In this document: positions 11,601 to 24,200 of the stretch, piece by piece
How positions within the stretch are numbered: position 1 is the first letter of the stretch
Layout of the letters: each line of letters begins with the position of its first letter
Origin: Amyelois transitella
Taxonomy: Eukaryota; Arthropoda; Insecta; Lepidoptera; Pyralidae
Direction: 5' to 3'
DNA: 64,000 bases
Assembly: GCF_032362555.1 (NCBI RefSeq)
Contig: NC_083510.1
Span: 4,243,501 to 4,307,500, forward strand
Notes under the pieces: model-generated
The model's database searches: none
Seen by the model: the letters and a program-made list of their open reading frames with translations, nothing else
Told to the model about the DNA's origin: nothing
Program-made: the position numbers and the translations under genes

Positions 11601-12092
11601 GTTGGCATGCTAACCAGCGGATATAAATTACCAGTAATTTTTGTAGACTTTAGGAAGCATTCGAGTGTGTAACTGGTATTAGCCAACGCACTAATTAGTA
11701 GTTTTTTGATCAATTGTACCGGTTTCAGTGCATTATTGATTATGTGATGTAGCCGTCGTATTATGAAAATTTGCTGTGTAAAACTGGCGGTTTTGGTTAA
11801 ATTGATTTTTTCATACATTGCATGCGTTACGTTGATTTTGATCTGCACTTTTTTGGAACCGTTATTTCTGTAGCAGATAGCCTTCACAACATCATCTTTA
11901 ACTATCTGAAGGTATATTTGTGTTTGTAGTGTGTAAATTCCCCTTAAATTGTCGTTCTTATAATAAAAAATGGAAGTATTGATTTCGTAATCAAATTGTT
12001 TAAAATAATTATTAATATTATTCGCCTTGTTTCAGAGCACGGGAGTCCCGAGTCAGTCGTGGTCAATCTACGTGCCCTCTAGACATCACTAA
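8628..12092 (+). CDS. Secreted Pro/Gln/Val-rich protein, putative cuticular
   Basis: Four coding exons: 8628-8651, 9735-9919, 10478-10874 and 12036-12092, all with GT/AG borders and matching phases, giving 220 residues. The start at 8628 is chosen because the eight residues MKFPAGLQ join across intron 1 to LLTCLMVYASSAHA, a clean signal peptide likely cut after residue 22. The mature chain is rich in Pro, Gln and Val (IVPPAPTPTVPPQQPFRVPA) and has a late polar part with QSDLQWKYEKDASNR before a short basic end (SRHH). I see no Rebers-Riddiford domain or enzyme motif. The short first exon and interrupted signal peptide match insect cuticular-protein genes, so an extracellular structural role is inferred. 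Exon 1 either follows an acceptor at 8578-8579 (5' UTR intron) or starts from TATATTA at 8534. AATAAA lies 28 nt past the stop. Confidence 0.8.
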
Positions 12093-12120
12093 AATCATTT
12101 CTACTAACATTTTACCGGCA

Positions 12121-12126
12121 AATAAA
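12121..12126 (+). promoter_or_regulatory. Polyadenylation signal AATAAA
   Basis: Exact AATAAA 28 nt after the TAA that ends the secreted-protein gene. A distal alternative (AAATAAATAAAC) lies near 13215. Confidence 0.55.
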
Positions 12127-15100
12127 CATTGGTTTAAAAAGTTTCAAAAAGTATTCGGAATTCGGACTAAGTTTACGACAAATTATATTAAATTTTTTAT
12201 CCTTTTTTTGATTATGAATATACACCAAGATAAGTTCTAAGTAAATTTAGTAATTTAGGTTAACCAAAATTTTAAACCATTGTTTGATAAAGGGTAATAT
12301 GTTTGATAAGAAATGAATCGTAACATAACTCCTGTAGTTACGTTTAAATGTGATGTCTTTAGTCTTAGTGTCCTAGCGTAAGAATAATGTGCCAGAACAT
12401 AAAATATTTTACAACTATGCTCTTGAATTTAATCTCTAGAGTTGGCAAAACGGACTGACATTTAGAGAATGAAGTAATAATATCTGAGATATAATAGTTA
12501 TTCTCAATCGTCAGGTACACTGTTACCTGTAGGTACCCAATCATATCTTCGTTCCTTTCAACAGTTTTGTTATTAATAATTGAAAACTATGATGAAAAAT
12601 TCATATTTGTTAATAACAGATGCCTGTTTATTGATCAGCAACAAAACATGGTAATAATAAAAAAATCTTTGTATTTCGACTTTGCAATAGATAAATACTC
12701 GTCTTAGCCGTGCTGGCTGTTACATTTATCTATTAAAGATGACCAATAGCCGTGATGGATATATGATAAATTAAGTCTTATGTGAAGATAAAGTAAAATG
12801 TTTTGTCTGAAATGATTTACCATGAATAACTGTATTTGTCTGACTTTGTTATCGTGCTTAAGAAAAGATTGTATAACTGATGACTTTTGTTAAATTATCT
12901 TAAATTTTCTTGCCAAATCGTTGCGTCTCTATAATATATATTGCTAGTACAAAATATAGCCTTAACAATAGCTACTGATGATGTGTAATAATAGTAATTG
13001 ATATGATGTCAAGTCAAATTCATACTCTTTGTGCTGACGTCAAATAAATTATTTCATTAAAATTGTCATACATTTACAAGAAAAATCTCGTTTTAAAAAT
13101 GGTCAAAATCATTAAAAAAAATAATTCGACTTCATTATTTTTTTATATTGACTAAAACTTTGTTATATTGTTTCAAGTATATATAATGTAGCGATATGAA
13201 TGCTTGTAAATATGTAAAATAAATAAACTTTATAATTAATTCGCATTTTATTCATAGTTCTGCTCTGGTGAACATTAAAAACTCAAATTAAGATCACCAT
13301 TACATCTTACTCTATACGGAAATAGCTTTATCTTATTTTGATATGTAACATCATCATTATTTCCTGTAATTTATGAGAGTAATTTAATTAATCCGAACAG
13401 AAGTATGTCACAAGTTAAACATGTTCAAACGAGAAACGAGATGATAAATAATATTTTCAGTGAAGTTTCAGAAGTTTGAATCAAAAATTAAAATAATTTA
13501 TTTCCTATAGACTTTTAAGCAAAATATTCATTGCAATACAAAGGGGGAAGGCTAAATAGTGTAATAAAGTTAGGGATGCACGCGATCCAGGGAAGCAGAT
13601 GTTATAAAAGTTGTGACATTTTGTGTAAAACCTGTCGAATTGTTGTTTCTTCATTACTTATTTACCTTTTTTTTCAGTTTTCACCATTAGATTTTAATTC
13701 AGAATGATGACAAATATTTTATTATCTTTGCATCGTATTTAAAAAATTATTAATAAATGGCACTTTATTTTATAAAATCTGAACCATATTTATTATATTA
13801 CCAATTTTGGAATAAGCGCAATTAGCCTAAGTATTATGTGTTTATTTATTGTACCTATATAAATCTCGAACTTAATCTGTGTAATTTGTCACATATAATA
13901 TATTTCAGATGACATTTGTGAACAAAAGATGTTCTGAAACACCTACGGAAACGAAGCCTTAATCTTGCATATTTTTCTATGTATACTAAGTTTAAACCGC
14001 AGCGTTGCTCGCGCGAAATAAGCACCCTCTACAAAAGAATACTGGTGTTTCGCAAATACCACGAAAACTATAGTTTTTACTAGGATGATGGATTTTATAC
14101 ATGCGAAATACAAAAAGATTTGTTTAGTAGATAACGCGTGAAGAGTCAACAAAGAAACTTACTTTCAGACTTATAATATTAGAAGGTAGTTGAAAGCTAA
14201 ATATCTGATATGTTGTTTGTAAATTAATTTTCGCATCTGAATAACATTTCGACCGTAAACATTGTATTGATCTGTTAATATAAAATAATGAAATATACAA
14301 TTTATTGACAGAATCTGTGCAGCGGGCTTAAAATTATGTGCAGATATAAACATAAAATTGGAAATGTTATGAAACTTAATCCAACGAAGAATTTTCTTTA
14401 TCGTTTTAACTTAAAGCGTGGAATTAAGTTGTGATCAGTTGTAATTTGATAAGTTTTGATGATGAAATATAAAATGTATTTTATATTTGTAAAACAAATG
14501 AAGAATGAGACCTAATCTTATATAGTTACCAAATTGGAAAATTGCCCAAGATGTGATACTACCCTATTTGTAACAACTGAAGCATATTGTCTTTTTAATA
14601 TTTATTTAATCAATTTGATTCACATATACAACATCAATTTTACATGTTTATGTCACTGGCAGGATGATTGGCAGAACTATTTGTAATGGAAACTTTCCTG
14701 GGCAGTTAACTTAGTTTTGTTTATCGCTATAGTAATGTGGTGTAACCCTCTCTTAAGTTGGTTACTTAGTTAATAGTCAATTCTTACATTTAGGCTTTGC
14801 TGACTTCGTTGAAATCTGCACACTCAATCAAATCAAAACAGTCCAATTTCGTTTTGCAATATCAGTGACCTATTATTAGACACCATAAGTTTCTAAACAA
14901 TGATTACTCCTACAAAATTACCACTAAAGCCTCTTAATTATTGGAAACACGCTATTATGAGCTAAATACAGTTCAGTAACCATCGTAAAGATCAGTTATT
15001 GTATCTCAAGAAATAAGTTCTAAGAATTACCCGTATCTTGATCTATATGGAGTTTATTATGTTACTTACAAAGTTGGGATTAATTGGCCTACATTTTCTT

Positions 15101-15324
15101 TGCTTAATTAACACGTTTTACAGATGCTTTATGGCTTAAAGATACAAACATGGTGAAAATAAATTGTTGGGTTCAGATTTAGTAACATATAGATGGTATC
15201 TTGATATTTTTATTAATGTTTATTTTAATATAAAAATAAATAGTAAAATATTAATTACAAAACAACTTTGGAAAATGTAATTCCAAAAAACTTTAAAACC
15301 TTAGCGAACATTAATTCACCATTA
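12127..15324. other. Intergenic, no gene seen
   Basis: About 3.2 kb of AT-rich sequence with many stops in all frames. Near 13990-14075 a fragment (AGCGTTGCTCGCGCGAAATA, TTTCGCAAATACCACG) resembles the LINE tail remnants at 19680-19750. Nothing else can be supported. Confidence 0.6.
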
Positions 15325-15560
15325 CACTCACTCTCGTGGTGACGTTCGACGACGCGTCATTTGACGTCGCGTGACGCATTTAACTGAAAGAAACACTTTC
15401 ACACATTCACTCTCATCGATTCACTTTCGTCGAGAGTGCAAGTGGTCACGACCTACCCCAATGGTGACGAGTTTGACGTAGCACTTTCGATCATCGTCAT
15501 GCTCCGATAACGAAAGCACAGACGAAAGTGCCGAAACAGTTTCACCTGATGTCACACTTC
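15325..15560. other. GC-rich island with TGACG and CTTTCG motifs
   Basis: In otherwise AT-rich DNA this segment carries a cluster of TGACG/CGTCA half-sites (GGTGACGTTCG, GACGCGTCATTTGACGTCGC, GTGACGCATT, GGTGACGAGTTTGACG) and repeated CACTTTC/GAAAGTG and CACTCTC/GAGAGTG words, including the near-palindrome CACTTTCGTCGAGAGTG. No open frame fits. It may be a regulatory island or the remains of a repeat. Confidence 0.45.
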
Positions 15561-15741
15561 TTAGCGACCTTAATACGTCATTCTGTAATAATGTATCGTG
15601 GCCGTGTTAACAAGAAATGTTGGTCTTGACTGACAAAGATTAATTTCATATAGGTTTGTTTACATAATTAAATTATATGAAACTCTTGAGTTGCCGTGCA
15701 ACTGACTTACAGACAAAATATAGTCGACACCACTGGGAGTC

Positions 15742-15946
15742 TTGTAATTGCCCCTAAAAGGCTATTGCTGGACTAAGGCCTCCCCAGAAATAGGGGGATT
15801 TAACCCACCACGGGCAGGCGGGTTAGTGACCGCAGTGACTATTAATATTGGATTATGCTGTCAAAGCATCGTAGGAGGCGGTTCTGGCCACCTCCAGCTT
15901 CCAGCAATCCCTATATCGCCTCTTACGACACCCACTGGGATCATCG
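15742..15946 (-). repeat. Interspersed repeat, SINE-like
   Basis: Contains blocks common in lepidopteran repeats: CCCCTAAAAGGCTATTGCTG, GACTAAGGCCTCCCCAG, CACCACGGGCAGGCGGGTTA and GCGGTTCTGGCCACCTCC. Its right end (CGCCTCTTACGACACCCACT) resembles the GTCGCCTTTTACGACATCC block of family A. The 79-codon plus-strand frame across it is incidental. Confidence 0.6.
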
Positions 15947-15981
15947 GTATCGGTGGTTTAGTGGTAAAATGCTCGCCTACC
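15947..15981 (+). pseudogene. Glycine tRNA (GCC) 5'-half relic
   Basis: These 35 bases match the first 35 of the conserved eukaryotic tRNA-Gly-GCC (GCATCGGTGGTTCAGTGGTA...) except at four sites, all C-to-T or G-to-A. The A-box-like part reads TGGTTTAGTGG. Similarity stops in the anticodon loop (CTCGCCTACC); no anticodon stem 3' arm, T arm or acceptor 3' strand follows, so it cannot be a working tRNA. It abuts a SINE-like repeat in the opposite orientation. Confidence 0.7.
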
Positions 15982-18084
15982 TACTAGGGAGTAATAATAA
16001 TAAATTTATAATGTTTTTCTAAATTACAATCCTTTACATTCTCGTCGAAATGGGAAATACTCGAGATTTGACGTTTTAGGGAGATGTATTCTTCATATAT
16101 AAATTTGGACGTCCTAAATTGTTCAGGAACAATCTCAAACAAGTGAAATAGGATTACATATGCAACTCGCTAAAGAATCTTATTGCACGGATATGTTTAA
16201 AAAAGATCTAACTAGTGACGACCAGTGTAGTGTCACTAACACGTATACAATAGAAAAGAGTACAAGGTCTTAGTTCTTGCATAATGAGGGACATAAAAGG
16301 AACTGATGGTCCGGTGAGACGCGATGCTGCAAATTAGCGAGAGTGGAGAATCGCAGTTAATAATGAAAAAAATTAAAGGAAATCTATGGAAATAAAGATT
16401 TATTTTATTGTAACTCACTTTGCAAGCAACGGTGGCAAGCATGCGATTTACGTACAAATGCGATCAAAGCATGACGAAAAAAATAGTCTTGGAAATTTTA
16501 TCTGTACAATTTTGACTTGACAACAAAAATCCGATTAATATACACGTGTCTTTTTTATTCGGTGACTCTCTCAGTCTTGAAACATTGTTACGAATTAACA
16601 TGAACCCCTTTCCAGAGTCGTGCAACTAGAATGAATTCATTCCCCATAGCAGAAAAATATTTTGGAAGATGACCTTGATATAACACGACACTCACAATAG
16701 CCTTGATCTTAAATAAACCCACATTCAATGCACATCGATGTGGCGCTCTAAGAAGGCCGAGTTTGAGCACTCTTAAAGGTGATATCTGCAGTGTTTATAT
16801 TTTTATCACGATAAGATGCTCAAACTCATGTAGGTCGCCATATGTGTTGTCCATTAACAAATCGAATTAAGGTAAATTACGTACAAATTGCTATTCGAGG
16901 TGTGTATTTAATTTTGCTTGACAGTATAAAGTTGATGAGATAAATTTATGTTTAACGTAGGCAACTATATGTTTATGTTGATTCAGAGTGGTTTTTAACT
17001 GTGATTGATAGCTTGAGTTTCTTGATATAAATGGTAATTAACTGTAATAATACTTATATTTTCTGTCTGTGGCCGTTCATCGAAATAACTTTACATCCTC
17101 GCCCTTAAATTGAATAAGAAAATGCATATAATTACCAATTAAATCTTGATCAAATTTGGCGACTTTTGGTGAAAGGTCAATTCTATTGAACTCTAAATGA
17201 AGGCTGAAGCAAAAAATGAAAGTAAAGAGAAGTATTCTCTGCCTATTCCTCTAGGAACGAATCGTGGTTATTTATGTTTGTTTGAAGACAGACAAGCGAT
17301 TTACCAAGTACCATAGTTTTTGACCGAGGCGCATTTTACCTGCTACTATTTTTATTTGTTGACACACACACGGTATTGTATCATTTACAATTTATAAGGT
17401 ACAATTGGCAGACGTATCTATTTATTTACCAATTCATGTGCACAAAACAAATAGGAATAATAAACACAAGAAACAATAGTACACATACATAGTTTCTGCT
17501 TATTTCTAAAGAAATTTATTTCAGCAGACTCGAGATAGAAGACATGATGGAAAGGGTTACGTGGGTGACTTAAAGCTACTGTTTGTAAGAAAATTTTATA
17601 TTAGGGATAATAAGACATGACGTGTGAGATATTTCATAGAACGCCCGCTTTTTATCCACATGACTTAGGTAGGTATTAATTTATTGACTTTTTATATTTA
17701 TCATTACCGCTGATTCACTGCTATAAAAGTAAAAATTGACAAGATCAAAGGGCACCCATTATTTATTATTGCATGTCACTTCAGCAATTTTAATTACACG
17801 CCACGATGACTTAACCATAATTGAATTCTTTTATCAATCCGTTTATGGTTCATTTAATTTAAAAATTCTTTGTAAATCGACAATATAATTGGATAAAAAT
17901 CAAAAAGATCACTATCTTGCATACTTTTATTCAATATTGAATAATACTCTATATACCGACACTGGGTCGCCAATAATGATGTGATTAACATTTCCATTAT
18001 ATTTATATTTACACCAACGTATTGCTTTTAATTGATTCTTAATATAAAACTGATTGTTGCCATGAAATTCACAAAATATATACA

Positions 18085-18202
18085 CACAATCACGTTTATA
18101 TTCCTTCCGGCGTAGACAGAGCCACCAGTGTTGAAAATACTAAGAGCCACGTTAAGCTAAGGTGGCTGGCTGGCTTAAGGATGGAATTGAGATTCAAATA
18201 CA
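18085..18202 (-). repeat. SINE-like repeat family A (3' part)
   Basis: Plus-strand blocks CAATCACGTTTATATTCC, GCGTAGACAGAGCCACCA, AAGAGCCACGTTAAGC and ATGGAATTGAGATTCAAATA match the other copies. The head is missing. Confidence 0.7.
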
Positions 18203-19679
18203 TAAATTACTTTTGAGGGAAAGCGATAATGCACAGATAAGGTACAGGACGTCGTGCAGTTTCAACTAATAAATAAATGATACGAATGTGATGGAGTTAT
18301 ATGAAATGAAAAAAAAATTAAGTTCAAGTTTCAATTGCACATGTGTTATATACCTACTTCACATATGGTTTCTATAAAAACTCAAATCATTAAACTTTGG
18401 GAACTAGCCAAGCTTATTTTTTTAATAAAAAAGCAGCCGTATCTACTGAAATTAGTAATTTATCATTAGTAGAATTTGGACCTGTGCCTCTGTTGTTGAA
18501 TGTTTTTCATTCGACCACGGTGGCTCGCTATTTTAATATGATTGTGATATCTCTATGTAAAATCTTGTTTTTGTTTCTGTACTATTTGGAATTCCTGGGA
18601 GTAAAGCGAATGCTTTATTTATTAACGCGTAATGTCACGGTTAGCAGTTAATACATAATTTAATAGATTTTCGCACAATTCTGTTGGTATTTTTTGAATT
18701 GTGATATTGACATTATAAACAACGTAACACAGGAAGTTGTTAATGTTATTTAATTAAATAGAACTCGCAATATATTATAAACCGACCATTAATAGGCTGA
18801 AGGGTAAAAATTTGCATTTGGTTTCTTCATAGTGTGAACAAGTGGGTTGCATCAAACTGTGTAGCAATTTGGAGATCGATGGCTTGACATGACGATTCAC
18901 AACAACCAGTGTCAATGATAGACCTTTGATATCTATCATTTCAGATTTTTGTTCAAATAAATATACTTTATTACAAAACTAGCTATTGCCTGTGGCATCG
19001 CGAACGCTTATTGTCGTTTATTGCAAATAGGTACTACGGGAGCAGTATATTTTCCGGGAAGAATTTTACCCGATTACTTCAAAGTACTCCTAATGCTCCT
19101 ATGCGCGCTTGGGTACTTTTTTCTACTATGTACCCACAATGCACATCCGTTTTCCAGTTCCCGTGGGATTTCGTGAAATATTCGAAGTGGTCCTACACCG
19201 ATGAGCTACCTAAAAGATAAAAAAGAAATAGTACCTAATACGTGTGCGATGTACGATGAATCTCTGCCTATTCTTCCAAAAAGAGACGAGGACATATGTC
19301 AACAAACGTGTATTGAATACATGTTGGTTTAACCGTAAAAAAATAATAAACAAAAGAAAACCGTTGTCTTATTATAATTAAGTAAAAAGATTATTAACAC
19401 TAGGACATAAATATTTAGCATCTAGATTTGTCAGCAGGTGGGCTGATATTTTAAGAGTCCAACCGACCTTCTGAAGCACGGACATTATATCAAAACATGT
19501 TCATAATTATCGAGTATAAAATGGTATATCTTATGAGACATTAATATGTTTATGTAGACTGGACCGCCCAATTATTAAAGATACTCCGCCTATTAATTAC
19601 GATTAAGGTGTGTGCGTGTAATAATAATTAGAACGTATGAAATGTCTATAACGCAGCTTTAGCTAAGCTTACGTAGCTT

Positions 19680-19830
19680 TTATTCGCAGCTTCGCCCGCG
19701 CCAGTGTAGCTCACCTACAAAAGAAGGGTTTTTCGCAAATTCACGGGAACTATTGTTTAAACGAAAATTTAAATGTTCTCCAGATTAATTTAAAGAAGAT
19801 TGGTTCAATAGATGATGCATGAACTAACAA
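19680..19830. repeat. LINE tail remnant
   Basis: CAGCTTCGCCCGCGCC followed by CTACAAAAGAAGGGTTTTTC and GCAAATTCACGGGAACTA, the style of LINE 3' remnants in Lepidoptera; a related piece lies on the minus strand near 57630-57712. Confidence 0.45.
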
Positions 19831-20099
19831 ACAATCAAACTTTCGCATTTATAATGATTCAATAAAATTACAGCAAATGTGCCGTTTGGAACAAAACTTA
19901 CTCAAATTTAGATGATTCGGATGTATGCGTCAAACAGCACTACTTCTTTTGAAAAAGACCACTCTATCATGTTTCTGTGTATGTGTGACTAAGGCATTAA
20001 GGAATTTCACCTAGTCCAACAACCACGATATAAGCTAACTAAGGTTGATCCATTAACAGGCTCACAGAGGTCAAATGGGAGCCTTTTGTATCGCTTACG

Positions 20100-20245
20100 A
20101 TATCGATCGCTTAAGCTTAATGGTAGAATTAAGGCTAAAATACTGTCAGGTTACTAGTCCATCGCCTACAAGAAAAATCCCACGTTTATTAGTCCTTACT
20201 TTGTCGGTTTTTACGACATCCATAAGAAAGATATAGAGTGGCCCC
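20100..20245 (-). repeat. SINE-like repeat family A (middle part)
   Basis: Blocks GCTTAATGGTAGAATTAAGG, CAGGTTACTAGTCCATCGCC, TTTTTACGACATCCATAAG and ATATAGAGTGGCCCC match family A; both ends are lost. Confidence 0.7.
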
Positions 20246-20753
20246 ATTACAAAGTTTCAGACTAATATAAAAACAATAGTGCTGAAATTTGGTTCTTTGG
20301 GGACATCCATGCTAATTTCCGTCGGTAGGTTAGAAGTAACAAGTTGAATGGATGACGATATATTAATCGTCGTGGAATGATATGGCTATAGGAAACATTG
20401 ATGCATGTTTCTTCGGTCCAGTCGTCCCTATTACGAAACCATACCTACTTTTTGAGAGACCAATACATAGAGCCATATAACAACAGATCCATTTGTAGAG
20501 TTGTAACCTTATGTCTTTACTCATAAATACGAACATTAGTATTTAGATCTAAGTCTTCAATCACGATTCTAAAGTATTATAGAACAAGACGACCCACTCA
20601 TTTCAATAAATTATCAGTATGTCACATTTATTTTTAGCTATCGTTACGTTAACAAGGTATATAGTACTTGTTAATTTTCCTCCTGGCGTTATTCTGGTCT
20701 CGTCCTACCTTTATATATAAAAGCCTGGGGTGTCCCATTTGTCTATAATCCAG

Positions 20754-20886
20754 CCCCGTAACATGGTACGCGCGCCATTTTTATCACGCGAAAAACCATC
20801 GCCGTCCTGATTCAAGTCAAAAAAAAAGTGAAACAGCGATAGTTTTCGCGCGATAAAAACGGCGTCGCGCATACCAAGCTACGGGG
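20754..20886. mobile_element. Foldback MITE, copy 1 (133 bp)
   Basis: Long terminal inverted repeats cover most of the element. The left end starts CCCCGTAACATGGTACGCGC and continues with a TTTTTATCACGCG word. The right end read in reverse starts CCCCGTAGCTTGGTATGCGC and has TTTTTATCGCGCG. The ends are strikingly GC-rich with many CG pairs, unlike the AT-rich flanks. It encodes nothing; a related copy is at 24660-24760. Confidence 0.8.
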
Positions 20887-21164
20887 AGATAACTCAAGTT
20901 ATCACATAAAGTGACTCCCATATGACATCCGCAGCCTTTGCAAGGGAACCTAACCAATATTGGATCGGTAAAAGCTGTACTAGATGAATGTGCCTATTCT
21001 CTTAGTCGTCTTTTACTAACAGGTAATATCTCAACGTAACCAAAGACAGATCCTATTATATCTCTTCTTCTTCCTCCTGGCTTTAGTCCCAGTTACATCT
21101 TATTAACTCAGGAGAGTATAGGGGTATGTTTTGACCAGGGATCCTAGATTAGGTGAGTCGGGTA

Positions 21165-21292
21165 TTTACACGGAACGACACCCATCTGACCTCCGCAACT
21201 TTTGCAGGAGCACCTAGTCCGTATTGGATCAGTCATGGTTACACGTCCAGTTGCCAGAATGTGCAGGTTTCCTCATTATGTTTTTCCTCAAC
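21165..21292 (-). repeat. Interspersed repeat family B
   Basis: Blocks CATCTGACCTCCGCAAC, TTTTGCAGGAGCACCTAG, TATTGGATCAGTCATGGTTA and GTGCAGGTTTCCTCATTATG match family B. A related truncated piece lies at about 20895-20975. An ATTT microsatellite follows at 21303-21326. Confidence 0.65.
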
Positions 21293-24200
21293 GATAGATC
21301 CTATTATATTTATTTATTTATTTATCTGGAAGATTATCGACTAAAATTACAACACAAACCAAAAAATAGCAATATGAAGCCATTTACAAATCTTCACTTA
21401 TAGAAGTAAAATAAGCAATGTAAAAACCGACTTAATAGAAAAATATTAAAAGCTAACTTATGAGTAAATTAACATATGTACCTACAATACATGCTAATTG
21501 AAAAAGTAAAACTCAAGAAACAGAGAAAAAAAGGTATATCTAGGTATAGCAAAAATATAAGTTATGACCGTTATTTTGCTTACTTCCAGACTGAACTCGG
21601 AATAAAATTTGAGTTGTACTGCTTCCTTTATCCCATCAAACATAGGTCATTGGACTTTAAATTGATGTTTAAAAAAGCTGTTCCTGTGACCAGGATGATG
21701 CAATAGTCAAAACACCTTGCATGAGAACTGTCCACACCCAATGTCATACAACAATTACAAAAGGAGTCATGAATGTATTTTATTAGCTACCTAGTTCTTA
21801 TAAACGCTCTCATTATTTCCAATATATGCAACATTGTAGTTTTGCATTCAATTATAATATTAACATAATGTTTTTTCGTACGTGTTTTTAAATAAAGGCA
21901 ATGAGTAGACATTATTCACTGAAAAAAATAAATTCTGCGGTTTAGTCGTATTAGCACATCCATCAAAAAAACCAACTAACAGACTGTCACAGACAGATAT
22001 GGAATAGCCAACAATATTATTTATCCAACAGTAACAAATAATGTTATATATTTTAGATAGATATTAGGTATGTAAAGATAAAAAGAAATTAAAACTTAAC
22101 AACTTCCATAAAGTATTCTTCAGCTGCCGTGTAAAATTATGATAAAGTTCATTTGCCCGCGTCTTCATCTTCTATAACCGTGTCTACTCGACCCGGCCTC
22201 GGGTAAAGGTCATGCTTGTATTACGGAAATTTGGCTGGGGTTAGTTAAGCTTAACATATAAAGAAGTAAAATCTGGAACTATGACTGTTTGTTTGTAAAG
22301 TCTAATCTTCGGAAATACTGAATTGATCATGAAAATTCTCTCACCGTTAAAATGGTACTTTTCTTATCTACGGGCTATATATGTACTACGGGGGGAGCCA
22401 TGGCAGCCTCTAGTCAATATATTAAAAGAAAATAAAAATCGAGTGTGTGAATTCAATGTTTCCAAATCTGTTTCCAAGTAACCTATTTTAAAAAAGTGAC
22501 AGAAACAAAAAAAAAAGCCATTTTTGGATTTTTTGTCGTTTTGTTTTATCAAAATCGGTTATGGGAAAAAAAGTTATGGTTCCATAAAAATTGACTTCAA
22601 AAACTTTTAAACCGAGTTTAATGGAATAGAATACTATAGAAGTAAGTATCAGTCTATTATACCTAGGTCTGGATAATTGTAGTTTTCATAGGTAACGATT
22701 ACAGAGACCTACACCCCGATGGAGTCACGGGCATCAGCTAGTATTTCATAAGATTCGATGCTGGTTTAATTTTAAGCATAGCCCACTAAGTACAGAGTAT
22801 TGCCCAAGTCATGGGAAGAAATTCATTTCCTTGTAAGAGGGACCACCATCTTAGACTTAATTGCTTTATTCATCTTGTGATTCTCGAAAGCAATTAAATA
22901 ATTTCACGGTTTCTTCATGACGTAATGTTTGTTATGGGAACACAAAAATCAAATTATTAACGCATTTGATATGTTACTACATTGTAAGTATTCTTTGGTA
23001 GATACTGATAATACCAAATTTTTGTTATAATATAACTTATGTTTATTATATTTTTGTTATAATAGCTGAACGTGGCCATTCAGTCATTTCAAGACTGTTG
23101 GCTCTGTCTACCCCGCAAAGGATATAGACGTGACCATATGTATATATGTATAACTTATGGAATAAATTTTTTTAACAAAATTTCACGCGCAAAATTGGTA
23201 AAACATAAAGCTACATTGAGTCTGCTGCTCGTCAGATTATCTTTCCAAATTATTATAGTAACTCCCAGTGATGTTATTCATTAAACGGATTTCCCAACCA
23301 CTTCAAATCCTATTTGTGTTTGCGAAATCATGCGGCCAACGGTAACTTTTCCACGTTGCGATTACTAAATAATAAGAAATTATTTATTAGACTCCCAGAC
23401 TAGGCTGAAATTGGTCTATTCTGCAAATATTAAAGATGTAAGATATGTCGGCACAAGGCGATTTAGTTTTATAATGTAGGTATATTTGACTCATATTGAT
23501 ACACATATATCTATAATTCATTCAATTTTAAAACTTTTATACAAACGGTTTCATTATTGAAGTTACGTTTTTCAGTCTTTAATAATAAATTCATAGTGTT
23601 AAATATTTAGTAAAGTTTGTATTATCCTGTTGGCCAGATACTAATCCTTCTAAGTTGGAAGAATACAAGCAGATGAAGAAAAATATTTGTTCTATCTAGA
23701 AGAAATTATTTTAATGACGCTTTATTCATGAAATATAGGTAGTGAGGTAATTTCGGCGAAGTATTCTTAGTAATTTTAGGTAAATATAGTTATTTCTTAC
23801 ATTTTTAAGTTTGCACTTTGATGGACAATTTGCGTGTCTATACACAATGTAATGGTGGACACCATTACGTGTACTCTTCATTCTGCAATGTGCGATTACG
23901 ATTACCTATTACAGAATATTTTGAAAACAATTGCATTATACGCAAAAATTGTTTCTGTGCTTTAAAGATTGATTAAGCTTTAAATGCAATCATATTTCAT
24001 TCGTGCAATTGTGACTATTAATTGAAATAAGTGAACTTTCTAAAAGCCTTTAGAGTGAGGCACAAGAAACTGACCGTTGACAGAAAAGTCTATGCAATTT
24101 AATTTAACACTAGGTATTTATAATATGTAACCTATGTATATAAAGATGTGTCTTCAAAATTTACAAATATATCATTAATGCTAAGGACATAAGTCAAATT

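Larger units (their letters stand above)
15982..20753. other. Intergenic, repeat remnants
   Basis: No host exon found. It contains RTE tail scraps at about 17225-17275 and 19255-19310 (TCTCTGCCTATTC words), family A copies at 18085-18202 and 20100-20245, and a LINE tail-like segment at 18978-19215 (CTAGCTATTGCCTGTGGCAT). The minus-strand frames at 16236-16457 and 16588-16770 show no recognisable protein. Confidence 0.5.

Noticed and set aside
15748-15987. 79-codon plus-strand frame rich in Gly
   Set aside because: Lies entirely over a SINE-like repeat and the tRNA-half relic.
16588-16770. 60-codon minus-strand frame (FKIKAIVSVVLYQGHLPKYF...)
   Set aside because: Looks superficially protein-like but has no recognisable domain, no intron borders and no neighbours; likely repeat-derived or chance.
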